From positions 124,001-188,000 of the forward strand of contig JAQGEQ010000137.1 in the NCBI GenBank assembly GCA_034620365.1: DNA of 64,000 bases, in the 5' to 3' direction. Of the stretch, positions 27,355-40,200 are shown one piece after another (within the stretch, counting starts at the first letter, position 1; each line of letters opens with the position of its first letter). The position numbers and the translations under genes were made by a program. Source of the DNA: Pegea sp. RAD2-039 (Eukaryota; Chordata; Thaliacea; Salpida; Salpidae). The notes under the pieces are model-generated. The model worked only from the letters and a program-made list of their open reading frames with translations. It did not search any database and had not been told where the DNA came from.

Positions 27355-30064
27355 TTAATCTATACATCGTTCCCTATAGAACCCGGCTGCAATCCTTTCT
27401 GCAAGTTCCAAAGCAGGGCAGTTTGAAAGGTTCATAAGTACACTAACTACAACACCACGAGTTTTGTTTTGGTTTGTACTCTCTTCTCCACACGTTGTTT
27501 TAGCATATGATTCGGAATCGACACCAGGAAACGGCCAAGTATTTGTTGGCTTATGAATCACAACTGCACTAGAAGCACCTGGTCCTTTTCCTTCAGCAGT
27601 TAATTTCATCAAATACTTTTCTTTTTGTTGTTCGTTTGGCTGAAATAAAGACATTTTTATAGCTTTTTTAACAACAAAATCTTTTGAAATATAATAATTA
27701 TAAATTTACCATTATCATTGTAATATCCCATCCACGAGAATGACTTTTCATATCTCCTAAATGAATCAGATCTCTGAACATATTCATTGTCTATAAAATA
27801 AAGAGGTTCAAAAAAGATAAGAAAATCCTTAAAAATGATTGAAAATAGCTTGCCTCAAAGCAGTTAAAGTAGGGGTAATTGATGTCGATGTCGCTAAACT
27901 ACAACAAACAAATAAAAGTTGATAAGGAAGCAATTAGTTAGTGATCTGCATTTTCTGAAAATGTATAAATACCTGCGAAGAATAGAGCATCTTATTACAG
28001 ATCTTAACTAGATCACGAGCACAAGAAACTATGCCAGCAGCTGGGAGACTAATTGAACTATTGATGTAAGGTTGGATCTTTATTGACAAACCATCTTCGG
28101 TTTTATATTCTTGGTAATATCTGTTTAAAAAGTAATTTTTTAATTTTAAATTCTTTAGAATCAACATTTCAACGAACACTTAGATTTAAATAAAATAAAC
28201 TTTTTGAATTTTTAAACAGCAAATAGCTTGCCTTGTAGCAAAAGTAATAACTCCTTTTTCTACTTCAGTCCCACATAACTTCATCGGGCCAAATACACGT
28301 TTAAAAAGAGTTTCATAACTAGTGTCGTTAAACTGTCTCTCTAAGCAAGCACCAGCAATTAAATAACCAACAATAGACTTTTGAAAATTAGGTTGCTCAA
28401 ACGCAGGTGTTACACCAAGATTATTATTGATCTCTGCTTTGTAATCTTTATCTTTAAAGTTTAACCAAAAGTCTTCTTCTAGTTGATCAACTATGCCAGA
28501 ATTATTGTCGAGCAGACTTTTTAAGGTATCAGTGGCATGTTGTATCTGTTCAAAATTGAACTTTTTATCAGATTTGTTGTTAAAGAAAAGTTTAAGGGAA
28601 AATTAGAAATAAATAAAACGCTGTAAAAAGTGAATATCAATTTAGTTGAGCTGAAACTAAGAGATACTTAGCTAAAAACTTGACAGAATGAAGAAAAGAA
28701 GATTACTTTTAAATTATTAAAGACAGCAATAATAAAAATAATTAATATTTAAAGATAAAAAATAATAAAGTATAAATCTAATCAACCTTTTCTTGATTAA
28801 CAAAGTTTGAAACTTTATCTTTCCAGCTATCATTTAGTTTAGTTGAATCCAATTTTAAAGCCATTAAAGCAGTTAAAGGCATTGAAATTTGGTCTATTCT
28901 CATGGTAGTATAACAATGACATTTATACTGGTTTTCAAGATCATAATAACCAAAAGCTGTACAAATAATAACAAAAATCTTACTACAAATTTTATACACA
29001 TCTAACTTCAATTAAAAGATGAATTTTACAGCTAAATAACTAATTATCATCTGGCTTTTTTAGTCACTCAAACTACAAATTTGTAAAAAATGGTTAACAA
29101 AAGTATTTTTTTTATTCTTTTATTAAACAGTTTAATCTTCTAAAACCTCCCTAAGTAAACTTTAAATGAACCTCTACTAAAAATAGTAATACAACTTAGA
29201 TAACCTCATAAAAACAATAAAAATATGAATGTAAAAGCATTGTATGAAGGAAATTATTAACGCCATAATCATATATTACTTTAACTTATGTACCTTCATT
29301 CCAGACAACTTTTCCATCAACACTGACAGCCAATTGTAGACCTGGTATTTTATGCTCATCCATAAAACTTCGACACATCTTTGTATAATTTACAATACGA
29401 TATCTACGATTCTCCTAAAATTAAATTTGATGTCAACTATATTTGTATCTCACAAATAATATTTTAATAAAATTAGCATTTTTTTAAATTTAATCTAAAT
29501 ATATCTATATAATATTAATTGGGTCATATAATAATAAATATCTTATAAAAAAATTAATTTATACTTATTCCATTAACTATAATTCATTCATTACAAAATG
29601 AAAAGCTTACATTTTAATAAAACTTATTGCTCTATTTGAAAATTAAAAATAGGTAATCAAGAATTAAATTATTATTTACTGCATTTTATAATGGAAATAT
29701 TTCAAATTTAGTTGAGCTAGCTGCAGAAATATTATTAGCTAATCAATCTAATTTCATAACTTTACACAAAATTATTAATTTAATGTGTATGGACTACATT
29801 AATTATTGAAAATATAGTTTAATAAAAATGCCAGACAAGATTTGTTTTCTTATTTATCATATATTAAAACTAAAAGTATAAATTACTAACTTTTTCCAGC
29901 CCGTCAGCTACATCTTCAATTGAATCTTGAGAAATGAGTCTCGATGAAACCGGCTGAAGATTGCTTATATCTACAACATGTTCATTATTATTAGCATGAC
30001 AAATTTTTTTAAATATATTCCTAGCAGTTAATCCAATCACTATTACAGCTTGCCTTGTAAACAT
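27355..30064 (-). CDS. LACTB-like serine beta-lactamase-fold protein with lost catalytic motifs
   Basis: LACTB is a filament-forming serine protease of the mitochondrial intermembrane space. Exons from 30064 read MFTRQAVIVIGLTARNIF, RYRIVNYTKMCRSF, KIPGLQLAVSVDGKVVW, FGYYDLENQYKCHCYTTMRI, FEQPNFQKSIVGYLIAG, YYQEYKTEDGLSIKIQPYIN, SCARDLVKICNKMLYSS, GPGASSAVVIHKP and RGVVVSVLMNLSN, ending RERCID at TAA 27355-27357. This is collinear with animal LACTB. The catalytic S-I-S-K after MRIA is Q-I-S-M here (nucleophile Ser to Gln, Lys to Met). The Y-S box is replaced by FQKS, and the H-T-G-G before GASS by E-G-K-G. Eight or more exons remain open, so it looks like an expressed pseudoenzyme rather than a decayed gene. 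A strong acceptor sits 46 bases before the ATG. Confidence 0.86.
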
Positions 30065-32343
30065 TTTAAGTTATTTCTTTACAAAAGGACCAGAATTTAG
30101 CAGAAAATTTCTGAAATAAAAGAAATAAATACACATTTAAAACGTAAGAACAAAAATAAAGGATAAAATGCAATTCAATAAAATAGGTTTTTTAAAATTA
30201 CCCCCTTTAAAGTTTTATAACAACAATAACTTTTTATGTTTTAAAGTTAAACCTAATCTGAGTTATTCTATTTTAAACTGTTCAGTAGTTTTTAAGCTTT
30301 TAAAATAATAATATTTTTTTAAAATTCATAAGATTATAAAACATAATTATATGAGAATTTACAGGAAGTGTAACTTTATTAGTCTTCTTTATTATTGAAA
30401 TTATAAGGTAACAGATCAATTGTAAGATAAGTAAAAAACTTAGATATAAATTTGGTGGTATTTTTCAATTTAAAGTCATGTTTTAGACATAATGTAAGGT
30501 ATAAGTTGTTAATTTGTAATTAAGTATACCAATTTCCACACAGAAATATATCTTACTAAATGTATCTTTCAAAAACTTTGAAACTTGAACAATTTATTTT
30601 GTTTTCCATGACAACTAAAACATGTATACAAATATTTACTCAAGCGTATCATTGTCTTTTACAAACCAAACTTTTAAAAATCGGTAAAAGTGATAAACTT
30701 AAAAACAATTGTTATTAATCTAACATACCAAAATTTACACAAAATATAGTTTACATATGCTGATATAGAAATTTTATTGAGTTAACTATTAGTTTAATAG
30801 TAGTTTTTTAGATAGCTAGATCGTTATCTATAGCTGTTTAATTAAAAATAATTATTAAAAATTATTATTATTAAATATCTTTAAAGTTATCAAAATTAAA
30901 TTTTTATAAGTTCATTTAAATATCATTGCTGCTTAATTTTTTACTTGATTATTTTCTAAGATATTTACGTAATATTTTGAAGATAGTTTATTTTTGCTGT
31001 TATTTTTTAAATTGTCCCAAAAACAAAGTATTAAGTTGTATTTATGTGTCAATTATCAATAAATATTTTTTATTCTAAACTATAGACGAAAATTCTGGCA
31101 ACTTTTTCAATTGTTTAAGCTGAAATAAACTATTTTTGATTATGTTTAATCTGTTATTGATTCATTAATTGATTCATTAAATGGTGCGCCTAAGACGACT
31201 AAGAGAATAAAACCAGCTTCAAGAAAAAAAACTCTAAAAACTTTTTCTTTTGCATTTCACTATGATTTAATTTTTTAGTTCTTTTGCATCTCACTTTGTT
31301 TCTAACACTCAAGCACATTCAGAATGGCCGTTCACGGCAAAAGCAGACCTTTGAATTATTATTATAATTATACAATTGTATTGCTTTTATGTATTGCAGA
31401 AGAAACACAAAACCTTCTGGTAGCCTAATTAACTTCTATTTAGTATATTAAATATTTTTATTGCTGAATATTGTTTACAGGATTTATAACTCTTAGTGTA
31501 AGCATAATAATCTATTTTAAGTTTTTATCCGTTTAATTTTTAGAAAAAAGCTCTTAGAGAAAAAAGAAGTAAATTAAACAATTTTTAAAATATATTTGAA
31601 CAAGTTAACCAATTTCATTTATCAGATTATCTTCTTTATTTTTTCAATTTGCGAATTATTTTCTAATAAAATATGTTACAATGGATATTCAGTTTTAAAA
31701 ATAGACATCTTCAGTAAAAATAATTTATTTAAAATAAAGTTTGAGTTTACTTTAAACATTTTAGAAACGTAACCATAAAAATGAATATTCAAAACTTGAA
31801 AAAATGTTTTAGATTGTTTAGATCTTTTATTTTAAGTCATTTTTTATTTGAATACAAACTAATTAAAATATAATGATAAACCAATATGACATTAAACATA
31901 TTTATAACAAATATAGTTACCACAAAGTTTGCATGCTAAATATTTGTTTTAAAACTCATTTTAAATAAGAATCCAAATTCTACCGCGCTGTATATGACTC
32001 AGAAATTTTATTCAGTTATATTATTTAGCACAACAACAATTTGTTTTTTCAGAACAAAAATATTTTTGAATAAATTTGAAGCTGGGTTATTTAATAACAA
32101 AAATAATTTTTATTTAAAAAAGAAATCTGGCTTTGGTTTTTAACTAGTTTCTGAAATCAGAGACAACCTATTAATAAGGAGTGTTTACTGAAAGAAAGTT
32201 TACAAAACAAATAATTAACTTCTTCTTATTTATCATCTATTTAAATTTGTTTTTATTAATTAATTTCACAAATTGAACTTGTCTCGCTAGAGATTACAAG
32301 ATTTTTTATGTTTCCAGCAGATATTTTTAAAATCCATTCAAAT
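30065..32343. other. Long AT-rich intergenic region
   Basis: About 2.3 kb. A patch at 31300-31360, slightly richer in G and C, might be a mobile-element scrap. Nothing else is seen. Confidence 0.6.
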
Positions 32344-32827
32344 ATGAAGAATAGAATTATCTTAATTTTAGTTTTTTTCTTGTTTATAAAAGTTGAAGCA
32401 AAAAGTAAGAATTGTTGTTTGCATTTTTCAATTACTTCAATTTTTTGTACCTTCAGTGTCTCGATCCGATATAAAGCAAGTGTATAATCGCGTGAGACAC
32501 AAATTAGTGAGTTGAAAAAACGCCATTTTAGTTGAAAATATTTTACTTTTTTTAGTTTCAGAGATGTAGTAGTTTTTGTGGTGCCACTATTCAGGGATAT
32601 TCTAAAAACTGTCGACTTTTACAACGAAACAAAAAAAGTTTAGTTTCAATTTACATCAAGCTAAAGAAGTTCAAATTATTATTTACAGAACGATGTCTGG
32701 TTTGTACAAAGGCAGTTTGTCCAAAAGTCCATTTTATCCGATTTCTTTGGTTAGTTTAATTTAACTAATTGCCAAAGTTGAATTGTTTGTTCTTTGCAGG
32801 CCTTCTGGCTATCGGAGGTTGCCATGA
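32344..32827 (+). CDS. Predicted small secreted six-cysteine protein
   Basis: An ATG at 32344 opens [19 protein letters not shown], a clear signal peptide with an A-x-A-like cleavage site. Introns with GT/AG borders (donors GTAAGA, GTGAGT, GTTTAG, GTTAGT; acceptors near 32457, 32556, 32689 and 32801) join in frame to give about 93 residues and stop TGA at 32825-32827. The mature part is basic, with six cysteines in the order C-x3-C, C, C-x2-C, C, and a K/R-rich stretch before the fourth cysteine. This is the layout of small secreted disulfide-rich peptides (signalling, antimicrobial or other effector). No family is recognised and no activity is claimed. The GTTTAG and GTTAGT introns are the weakest part: if the first is retained the frame still stays open. 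Confidence 0.5.
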
Positions 32828-33794
32828 CAAGATTCTACAGCGATTTAAACTTAATCTTTTGAAATTGTTAATGTTTATTTACCATAACAACAAATAATTT
32901 CATCACTGAAATATTTACCAATCAATTCAACAAAGTTACGAATATTTGTTTTTACAAAAATGATATTTTGGTCGTAAAAATAAAAGGTTTAACTTTAACC
33001 GGAACAGTTTATATTCTATTAAAGTTCTTTGAACATTTTTATCGAGATAGTTTATTTTCATTGTAACTTAATTATTCTATTAAAGTTCACAATTTGAACA
33101 TTGTTTATCAAGTTATAGTTTATTTTTGGATAACTTCTGAATTAACTAACTTATATTATTAACTTCCATTTAAAAACTGTTTGCACAATTAATTGAAATG
33201 ATTTTAGTTTATCGAGTTGTATAAACACTTAATAACAAAATCAATAAAGTTAAAAAACAAATTGTTCCTTTTGTGAGTTTTTGTTGCAAGAAGCTAAAAT
33301 ACCAAATCAACAAACTAATTGTTAATTAATTGGTTTAATTTTATAAAATAGATAAAAATAGATTCAACTTATAGCTATTTAAATAAAATAGAAATTTGAT
33401 TTTGAGTCATAACTTTTGACTTTTATAAATGAAAAATAATCTAAATCCTCTCGATCAAAATTAGAAAAATATTTTGAAGAAAATCAAATTATAACTAAGT
33501 TTCAACTGGGGCCAACAAGATGATTTTTCTAAAGTGTCTCTTAATGTTTGTATAATTTAGATTAGATTTTCAGATCATAACTTTACCAATAATCCTATTT
33601 TAGTTGATAAAAAAATTATTTGATTTATTGAATTTATTCTTTCTCAAAACTTAACAAACAGTCAAAGAAGTTTGATTTGAAGACTTCTCAAAAAGACAAA
33701 AAACTTCTTTTAAAGACATTTAAAAGAAAAATGAAACAAAAATTGAAGGTTTAGAAACATTAGAAGAATTAGAAGAACAGAACATACTTAGAAA

Positions 33795-33985
33795 TATTCA
33801 AAGTCATTCAACTCATTTAACAATTATTTTTCTATCTGGTAGCAAATAGCAGCAATTATTTTCCTGAGCTTTCTCTGAATATCTTAACTAGATCACAGAA
33901 TACTGACTTTGAAGTTATTCAAATTTGATTTTAGTTATTTAATTAATTATTTCGATTTAATTAATAAAACTAAATACAAATATCA
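33795..33985. repeat. Partial third copy of the GPCR duplication unit end
   Basis: About 190 bases match the right ends of both duplication units (36940-37072 and 45113-45300). The match to the second unit runs further, into the TTAATTAATTATTTCGATTTAA segment, than the match to the first. It lies about 400 bases left of unit A, as if an earlier tandem copy lost its gene. Confidence 0.85.
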
Positions 33986-34381
33986 AACACTATATTTTAA
34001 TTAGAGAAATTATGGCCAAAACAACTATTAGGGAAACCACCTAATTTGTGTTTGTTATCTATTTTAAATTTTTACAAACTGATAGATAAAGCACATTGTT
34101 TACTAAATATGCAAAATAGTTTCTTCTTATAAAAATAACTCATTATTTTGTACTTTACAAAGTTTTTAATAAACTTTTTACATCATTGATTTTTACTTAG
34201 AATTTTCTATTTTGTGATTTTTATAATCTTTCAACGATAAAGAAAAAGTGAAAATAAATTTTGAAACTGCTCAGGAAATATAATATTTCAATTCTATATC
34301 ATTTAAAAAATACATATAAAGTAAAATTCCAAATAATTAAAGAGTTTAATTAGATTTAAATGATATTAAATTAAGATAAGA

Positions 34382-37072
34382 TGCTACATTATAGCATCTT
34401 TCTCAACTTAGACACAAGCTTTAAAAACCAAACAATTTACCAACAAACAACTTTTATTGCAAAAATAATCAATTTGTAGATTTTAATCAAAACACTATAA
34501 AACTAAAACTATAAATCTGATTAGTAATATTCTTGTCGTCTTCTAATTGCCACTGAGTAAGTAAAGAGTATGGTTCTTAATTGTTATCATAATTACTCAA
34601 GCTACTACTGAGGCCATGAAACACTTCCTTAACGCGTTTCCGAAACAGCTTGTCACGGAATTGATAAATAAAAAAATTCCAAAAGCTGTTGTAACATAAG
34701 ATTATAAAGCAACAGTAACTTACATTAACAGCAATTCTTCCAGCATCTATATCCACCTCTTCTTTATCAAATCTATCTAAACTGCTTGATGAATACACCA
34801 CAAGACTAAAAATCGAAAGGGGCATCAAAGAAAACGTAAATGTTGCTGTCATTATCATTAAAGTTTTTGCAGCTTTTATTTCAACCGATCTTCTATTTTT
34901 CGGAGTTAACTTTTTCATCTTTTTTTGATGTTGTTTGATTTTTACCAATGTCGCAATACTTGATATCCATAAAAGACAAAAAGGTAAAGCCAAGAATAAA
35001 AACAGCATTAAGTATATATCTTGAGCAAAAAAACCTATAAAACTGCCGTACGCGACTTCGTATTCTACTTCATCACTTAGAATAGGGTATGCTGAGATCA
35101 AAATTGAACAAATCCAAACTAATGCACACAAACAAGTAGAAACTTTTACATTGAACCAAATGTGATACTTCAAAGGTTTACAAACAGCAACAAGACGATC
35201 AACACTTGCCATTAATAATGTATAAATGGAATTATCTAGACAAAATATGAGTAAGGATCCTGAGAAAACCATAAAGTCCTGTTTAAAAGGAAATTTTGGG
35301 CCCCTGCTGATTAGTGTACTAACTGAAATATTTGTAAAATTGTTGATAAAGAAGTTTTTGGCAAGATCGTCATTAAGATCATCAAACTGAAGATTTGCAA
35401 AAACATATTTTAACGATATCCAAATTGCAGTTGAAAATATAATAGTTCCTGATAGAAAATCCATGAAAGCTAAATTTGTTCTGTAGATATTCTGCATAGT
35501 TCTGAGTTTTGTAGATGTTAATATCACAACAATCACAAGCAAGTTAGGTAGAGATATTGCAAATATACTTATTCCATAAAACACATTCATGATAGTGTAA
35601 CTTGTTGAGCAACTGAAAATTGTATAATAATTATTCTATTATTCATATAATTACAAAATAATTTCAAATAAAACTTTATAATTTCAAAACACTAAATTAT
35701 GAATAACTTAAAAGCACTTTAAATAGATGATTAAATCATAAATTGAAATATAAATCCACAAAAAAGTAAATAAAACATTATTCAAATTTAATTTGATATT
35801 TAGAGTTGCACAAAATAAAAATTCCAATTTAGTTTATCAGATTTGTTGATAGTTAATTAAATTATTCTACTTATACCTGTCACTGGCGCAGAAAACAGGG
35901 GAAAGACGTTCTCGATGGTATCTATCAACACCACACCAAATTCCTCCACAAAAAGGTAAAAAAAAATCCTTCATTTCTTCAAACTCACCAAAACTATATC
36001 CTCTTTGAATAATGATATCATCATACAAAGCAACTTGGACACAAGGGTCTTTAAGATGAGTTTGAGACAAGTTGACGAGATCTGGAAGTAACAAGTCCCA
36101 ACTGGATTTGTTGGATTCTACTGATTCTTTAACTCTTTGAAAACACTTCTTAATAAGAAGATCTCTGTTACAAATCTGATCATAAATCAGTTCGGCGTAT
36201 TTTGTGTAAGAATAAGTTCGAAGTTGACACTCTTTCTGGAAATAGCGACAATCGAGTTTTTTTAAGATTTCTAAATAATTTGTGAGATAATAAGAACGAC
36301 GAAAGACTTTTTCACTGAATTCTTCCTCAACTTGTTGACAGAGATCTATTTTAAAACAATTCTATTTTCAAATAGAGTTTGAAAAGCTCAAAAATTAGAC
36401 AAAGTTTTTAAAACTACAATAAATAAAAGAATAGTTTAAGCTGAAATACTTTTATTTATAAATAAAACTTACCCGAGTTATTCAATCCTTCACAAACAGA
36501 AAAGTAACATAGAATGAAGATTAGAGATTTTATCAACATTTTTAAATGTAAGTGACCTGAAACTGTGAAAATAAAAGATGTTTTTGAAACTAAACTTTCA
36601 TCAAATATATGTCAGTCACAACATTAGATTTAAACGCGCAACTAAACCCGCTTATGAGTTGTAATATTTACAAAATTATTGATATTTATATGAAATCACT
36701 CAATAACTATTTCAATGTTTTATTAATTTTGATTTGGTGATTTAAAATCAACGTATTTACTGTAACGTATTTCCGCAAGTGATTAATAGTGAAGTTGTAC
36801 AAGTTTGCTGCAATCAAAGAGTTTCTGTGACTCGTTCATGATTACTAATCTTTGTATGCAGATAATCAACATAATCAAGTAATTTGTTTCACAAAAATGT
36901 TAATTTAAAGAGTTGTGATGTATGAAATAAGATAATGATTCAAAGTCAACTCATTTAACAATTATTTTTCTATCTGGTAGCAAATAGCAGCAATTATTTT
37001 CCTGAGTTTTCTCTGAATATCTTAACTAGATCACAGAATACTGGCTTTGAAGTTATTGAAATTTATTGTATG
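34382..37072. repeat. Segmental duplication unit A (holds GPCR A)
   Basis: Nearly identical, including introns and 5' flank, to 42559-45250, in the same orientation. The left edge is at a GCTACATTATAGC word that is flanked by a short palindrome here and by GC-richer unique sequence in the other copy. Confidence 0.95.
34577..36539 (-). CDS. Orphan class A GPCR with ten-cysteine ectodomain, copy A
   Basis: Exon 1 (about 36475-36539) encodes a signal peptide, MLIKSLIFILCYFSVCEG. Exon 2 (about 35870-36345) encodes an extracellular domain of about 160 residues. Exon 3 (34577 to about 35612) joins at phase 2 through SCSTSYTIMN to a seven-helix receptor; the ectodomain, counting this join, has ten cysteines. 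TM1 carries the N of SLPNLLVIVV; TM2 has LAFMDFLSG. After TM3 comes MASVDRLVAVCKPLKYH, so D-R-Y is D-R-L. TM7 has YNSFWNFFIY in place of NPxxY. A basic ICL3 (KKMKKLTPKNRR) and a short tail follow. The CWxP motif is absent. The ligand is unknown and G-protein coupling unproven. It differs from copy B mainly in TM3 and TM6-TM7. An acceptor-like TTTCAG lies 17 bases before the ATG. Confidence 0.88.
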
Positions 37073-37266
37073 AGTAGATAAATGATATTTATGTATAAAT
37101 ATGATTATTTACTCAAAGCATAGTTGCTTTTAAATAATTTACTAATGATAATAATAAATAATTATTACTAATATAAAATTTTTTTGTTTTTATTCATCAT
37201 TTTGAAACTTTTTATTTTGATTAAAATTCCATTTCGATATAAATAAAGTAATTGAAGAAAGTATTG

Positions 37267-40200
37267 ATGATGTTGTGCATTATACTTGTAGCTGGTAGAG
37301 GAACCCAACTAGAAAACGATATTAAGGTCACCTTAGTAAATATTTAAGTGAATCACTGATAAGCACAAGTCTGAAAAAAACCGCTTATCTTAAACTTTAA
37401 ATGATATTTAGATATTTTTTTGATAGAAAAGTGAAGATGTCGCACATCAAAAGCTGATTGGTATTCCAAAAGCACTTTTACCTGGATTAGGAAATAAAAG
37501 AATTCTGGATTATTGGTGGAGTGTTTTGAAGTTGTAAGAATCAATAGAAAGTTCAAATATTTTGTCAGAATATTGCTTTTTTACAGGAGGCATTTGTTTA
37601 GCGAAGTCTTTCTTGTGACAAACGCTGATAAGTAAGAAACATTTTAAAATCAATAAATCTGTAAAAAGTAGATTTGATTGACAAAACCTTCTAATTATTG
37701 AAATAAAATCATTTCTGCATCAGATACAAACATTTTGAAAGATGGGCTACCGCTAATGATTTTCTAGTAGAAAATATTATTAATGATGGAACAACAACAC
37801 ATTCTACTCGGCTAGGCGCTGTAGCTGATTTTGAATTAGCTCTTAGACATAAAAATATTAATGAAGATATTATGGTGGTAAGTTGAAAGTTTAATATTTG
37901 ACGTTTTATCAAAAGTAACTTGTCTGTTAGGTTGCTGGTGATATGTTATTTGAAGATCAAAATTTTGATATTTTACAAGTTATTCGTTATTTTCAGCACA
38001 AGGTATGATTTATTCCAAGTTTTGGTGTTCTTAGAAGTTTGATATTTTAGTGAATTTAGTTTTTCAAACTTACTTTTGATAATAACTTCTCTGTGATCTT
38101 ATAACTGCATGTAACTATTAATTAGAATGGAAATTTGGCTATTTATTACGAAATGGAGAACTTTGAAAATGCCAAAACACGTGGAATAGTGGAAGTAGAC
38201 CATGAAACCAACTTGTTTGTGATTTTTCATTTCGATTGAATTGTAGTTTTTCTGAACAACTTCTCTAACAGAAACACTCAAATATATCTGATCAGTTTTT
38301 TTTTATTTTCAGAATAACTCGTTTTATAGAAAAACCAGAAGCAGGTGAAACTACTTCCAGACTTGCTAGTGTTGTTTTCTATTGTTTTAAAAAAGAAACT
38401 TTGAAAACTGTTCATGAATATTTAAATGATCATTCTAAACTGGAAGAAAGAACATTTGGAAGATATATGGTTCGTTATCTTCAGTTAATGACTTCTTCAA
38501 CTTTATATCTTGTTCAGGATTGGTTGATTAGTGAGAGAAACTCTATTGTATATGGAATGAAGCTTCCAACAAGGTTCCAGCTGATTGGTCAAGTTGTAAG
38601 TCATCTTGCTTCAGTTCACAAAATTTTCAAATATTCTAAATATTTAAATTGAAACTAATTAATAAATTTTTCAAAGAATCTGTCGGATTACCTTCGATGG
38701 TTGGATTATTTTCGTGATAAACAAGAAAATCAGTCTGTAGATGAAGTTTATACACATCGAGCGTACGCCAGGTTGGTTGGAAGCCATTTTAGTTGGTTTC
38801 TTACATCAACTTTTCGAGTAGAGTTGGACTGATGGGAAATCCAAGTGACGGATTTTTTGGGAAAACTATTTCTCTTTCGATTGAGAATTTTTGGGCTGAA
38901 GTTTCTATCAAAGAATCTCAGGAATTGGTGAGAAAAAAATATCCTAGATATCATTAAACATCCATAAAATCAGGTTTTGTGTCCTCATCCTTTAAATGAT
39001 CCAACTACATTCGGAAGTTTACAAGATCTTCATGGAATCAGTAGGAAAGAAGGATACCTTGGAGGTCTGAGACTTCTTCAAGCAACCTGTAAAGGATTTT
39101 ATGAATATTGCGCTAAAAAAGGGTTTTAATTACTTCCTGATTAGCGAGGAAATCATTGAATTGTTCAACAGAATCGCGTTACATCGTCGTAATTTCACTT
39201 TACTCTATGATACCAACATTCCTCGTCAAGTAGGATTAGCTGGGAGTAGTGCAATTGTGACAGCAACTGTTGGTTGCCTCATGAAATTCTACAACTTATC
39301 TGAAACAGTAAGTTTCATTTGTTTATCTAGCAGCTTGCCAACTTGTTGTCATTCAGGATATGCCAAAAGCTTTAAGAGCAAGTTTTATTCTGAATGTAGA
39401 AACCAACGAACTTTATATAAATGCTGGACTTCAAGATAGAGTTGTTCAGGTGATTTATTGAATAAATTTCAGTTTGAAGTTAGTTATTATCAACTTAGGT
39501 TTACGAAGGACTCGTTTATATGGATTTTAACAAAGATATGATGCTATCAAAACATCATGGTTTGTATGAACATCTCCCTGTACATCTACTGCCTCCTCTT
39601 TGGTTAGCTTACTTATCCAATCCAAGTGATTCAGGTTTCCACGATTATTTAGTTTAATATTTAAGGAAGGATTTTCATTCGAAATGATGAAACTTGTGTC
39701 TTGTAGGTCGGATTCATAGTGATGTACGCAAGCGTTTCGAGATGGGAGAAGACACTGTAGTTGAAGCGATGAAGACGTTTGCAGATTACACTGATCTTGC
39801 AAAGTTAGTAAACTTGAAGTTATCAATTCATGAAAACTTTCAACTTTTACAGGAAAGCAATTCTCGATAAAGATTGGATTGAACTGAGTAATTTGATGAA
39901 TAAGAATTTTGATTTAAGAAGAAAAATTTACACAGATGAATGTATCGGTGAAAAGATATTAGAAGCAGTGGAAGTTGCTCGACGCTTCTCATCTTCATCT
40001 AAGCTCCCTGGTAGTGGAGGAGCTATTATTGGATTATGTTATGAACCAACAAAACTTGTGAGTTGTTCACATAAACATCTTTCCATCTCAGTAACTGTCA
40101 TTAATTTGTATTTATGTCAACGTGAACAAACTTCCATTTGTAAACAAGTAACCTTAGATTGAATCACAATCACATAATCTAATAAATCATAAAGAGATCC

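Noticed and set aside
34577-36539. Assignment of the receptor ectodomain as a Frizzled-type CRD
   Set aside because: The cysteine number fits but spacing and other conserved residues do not, and the core is class A.
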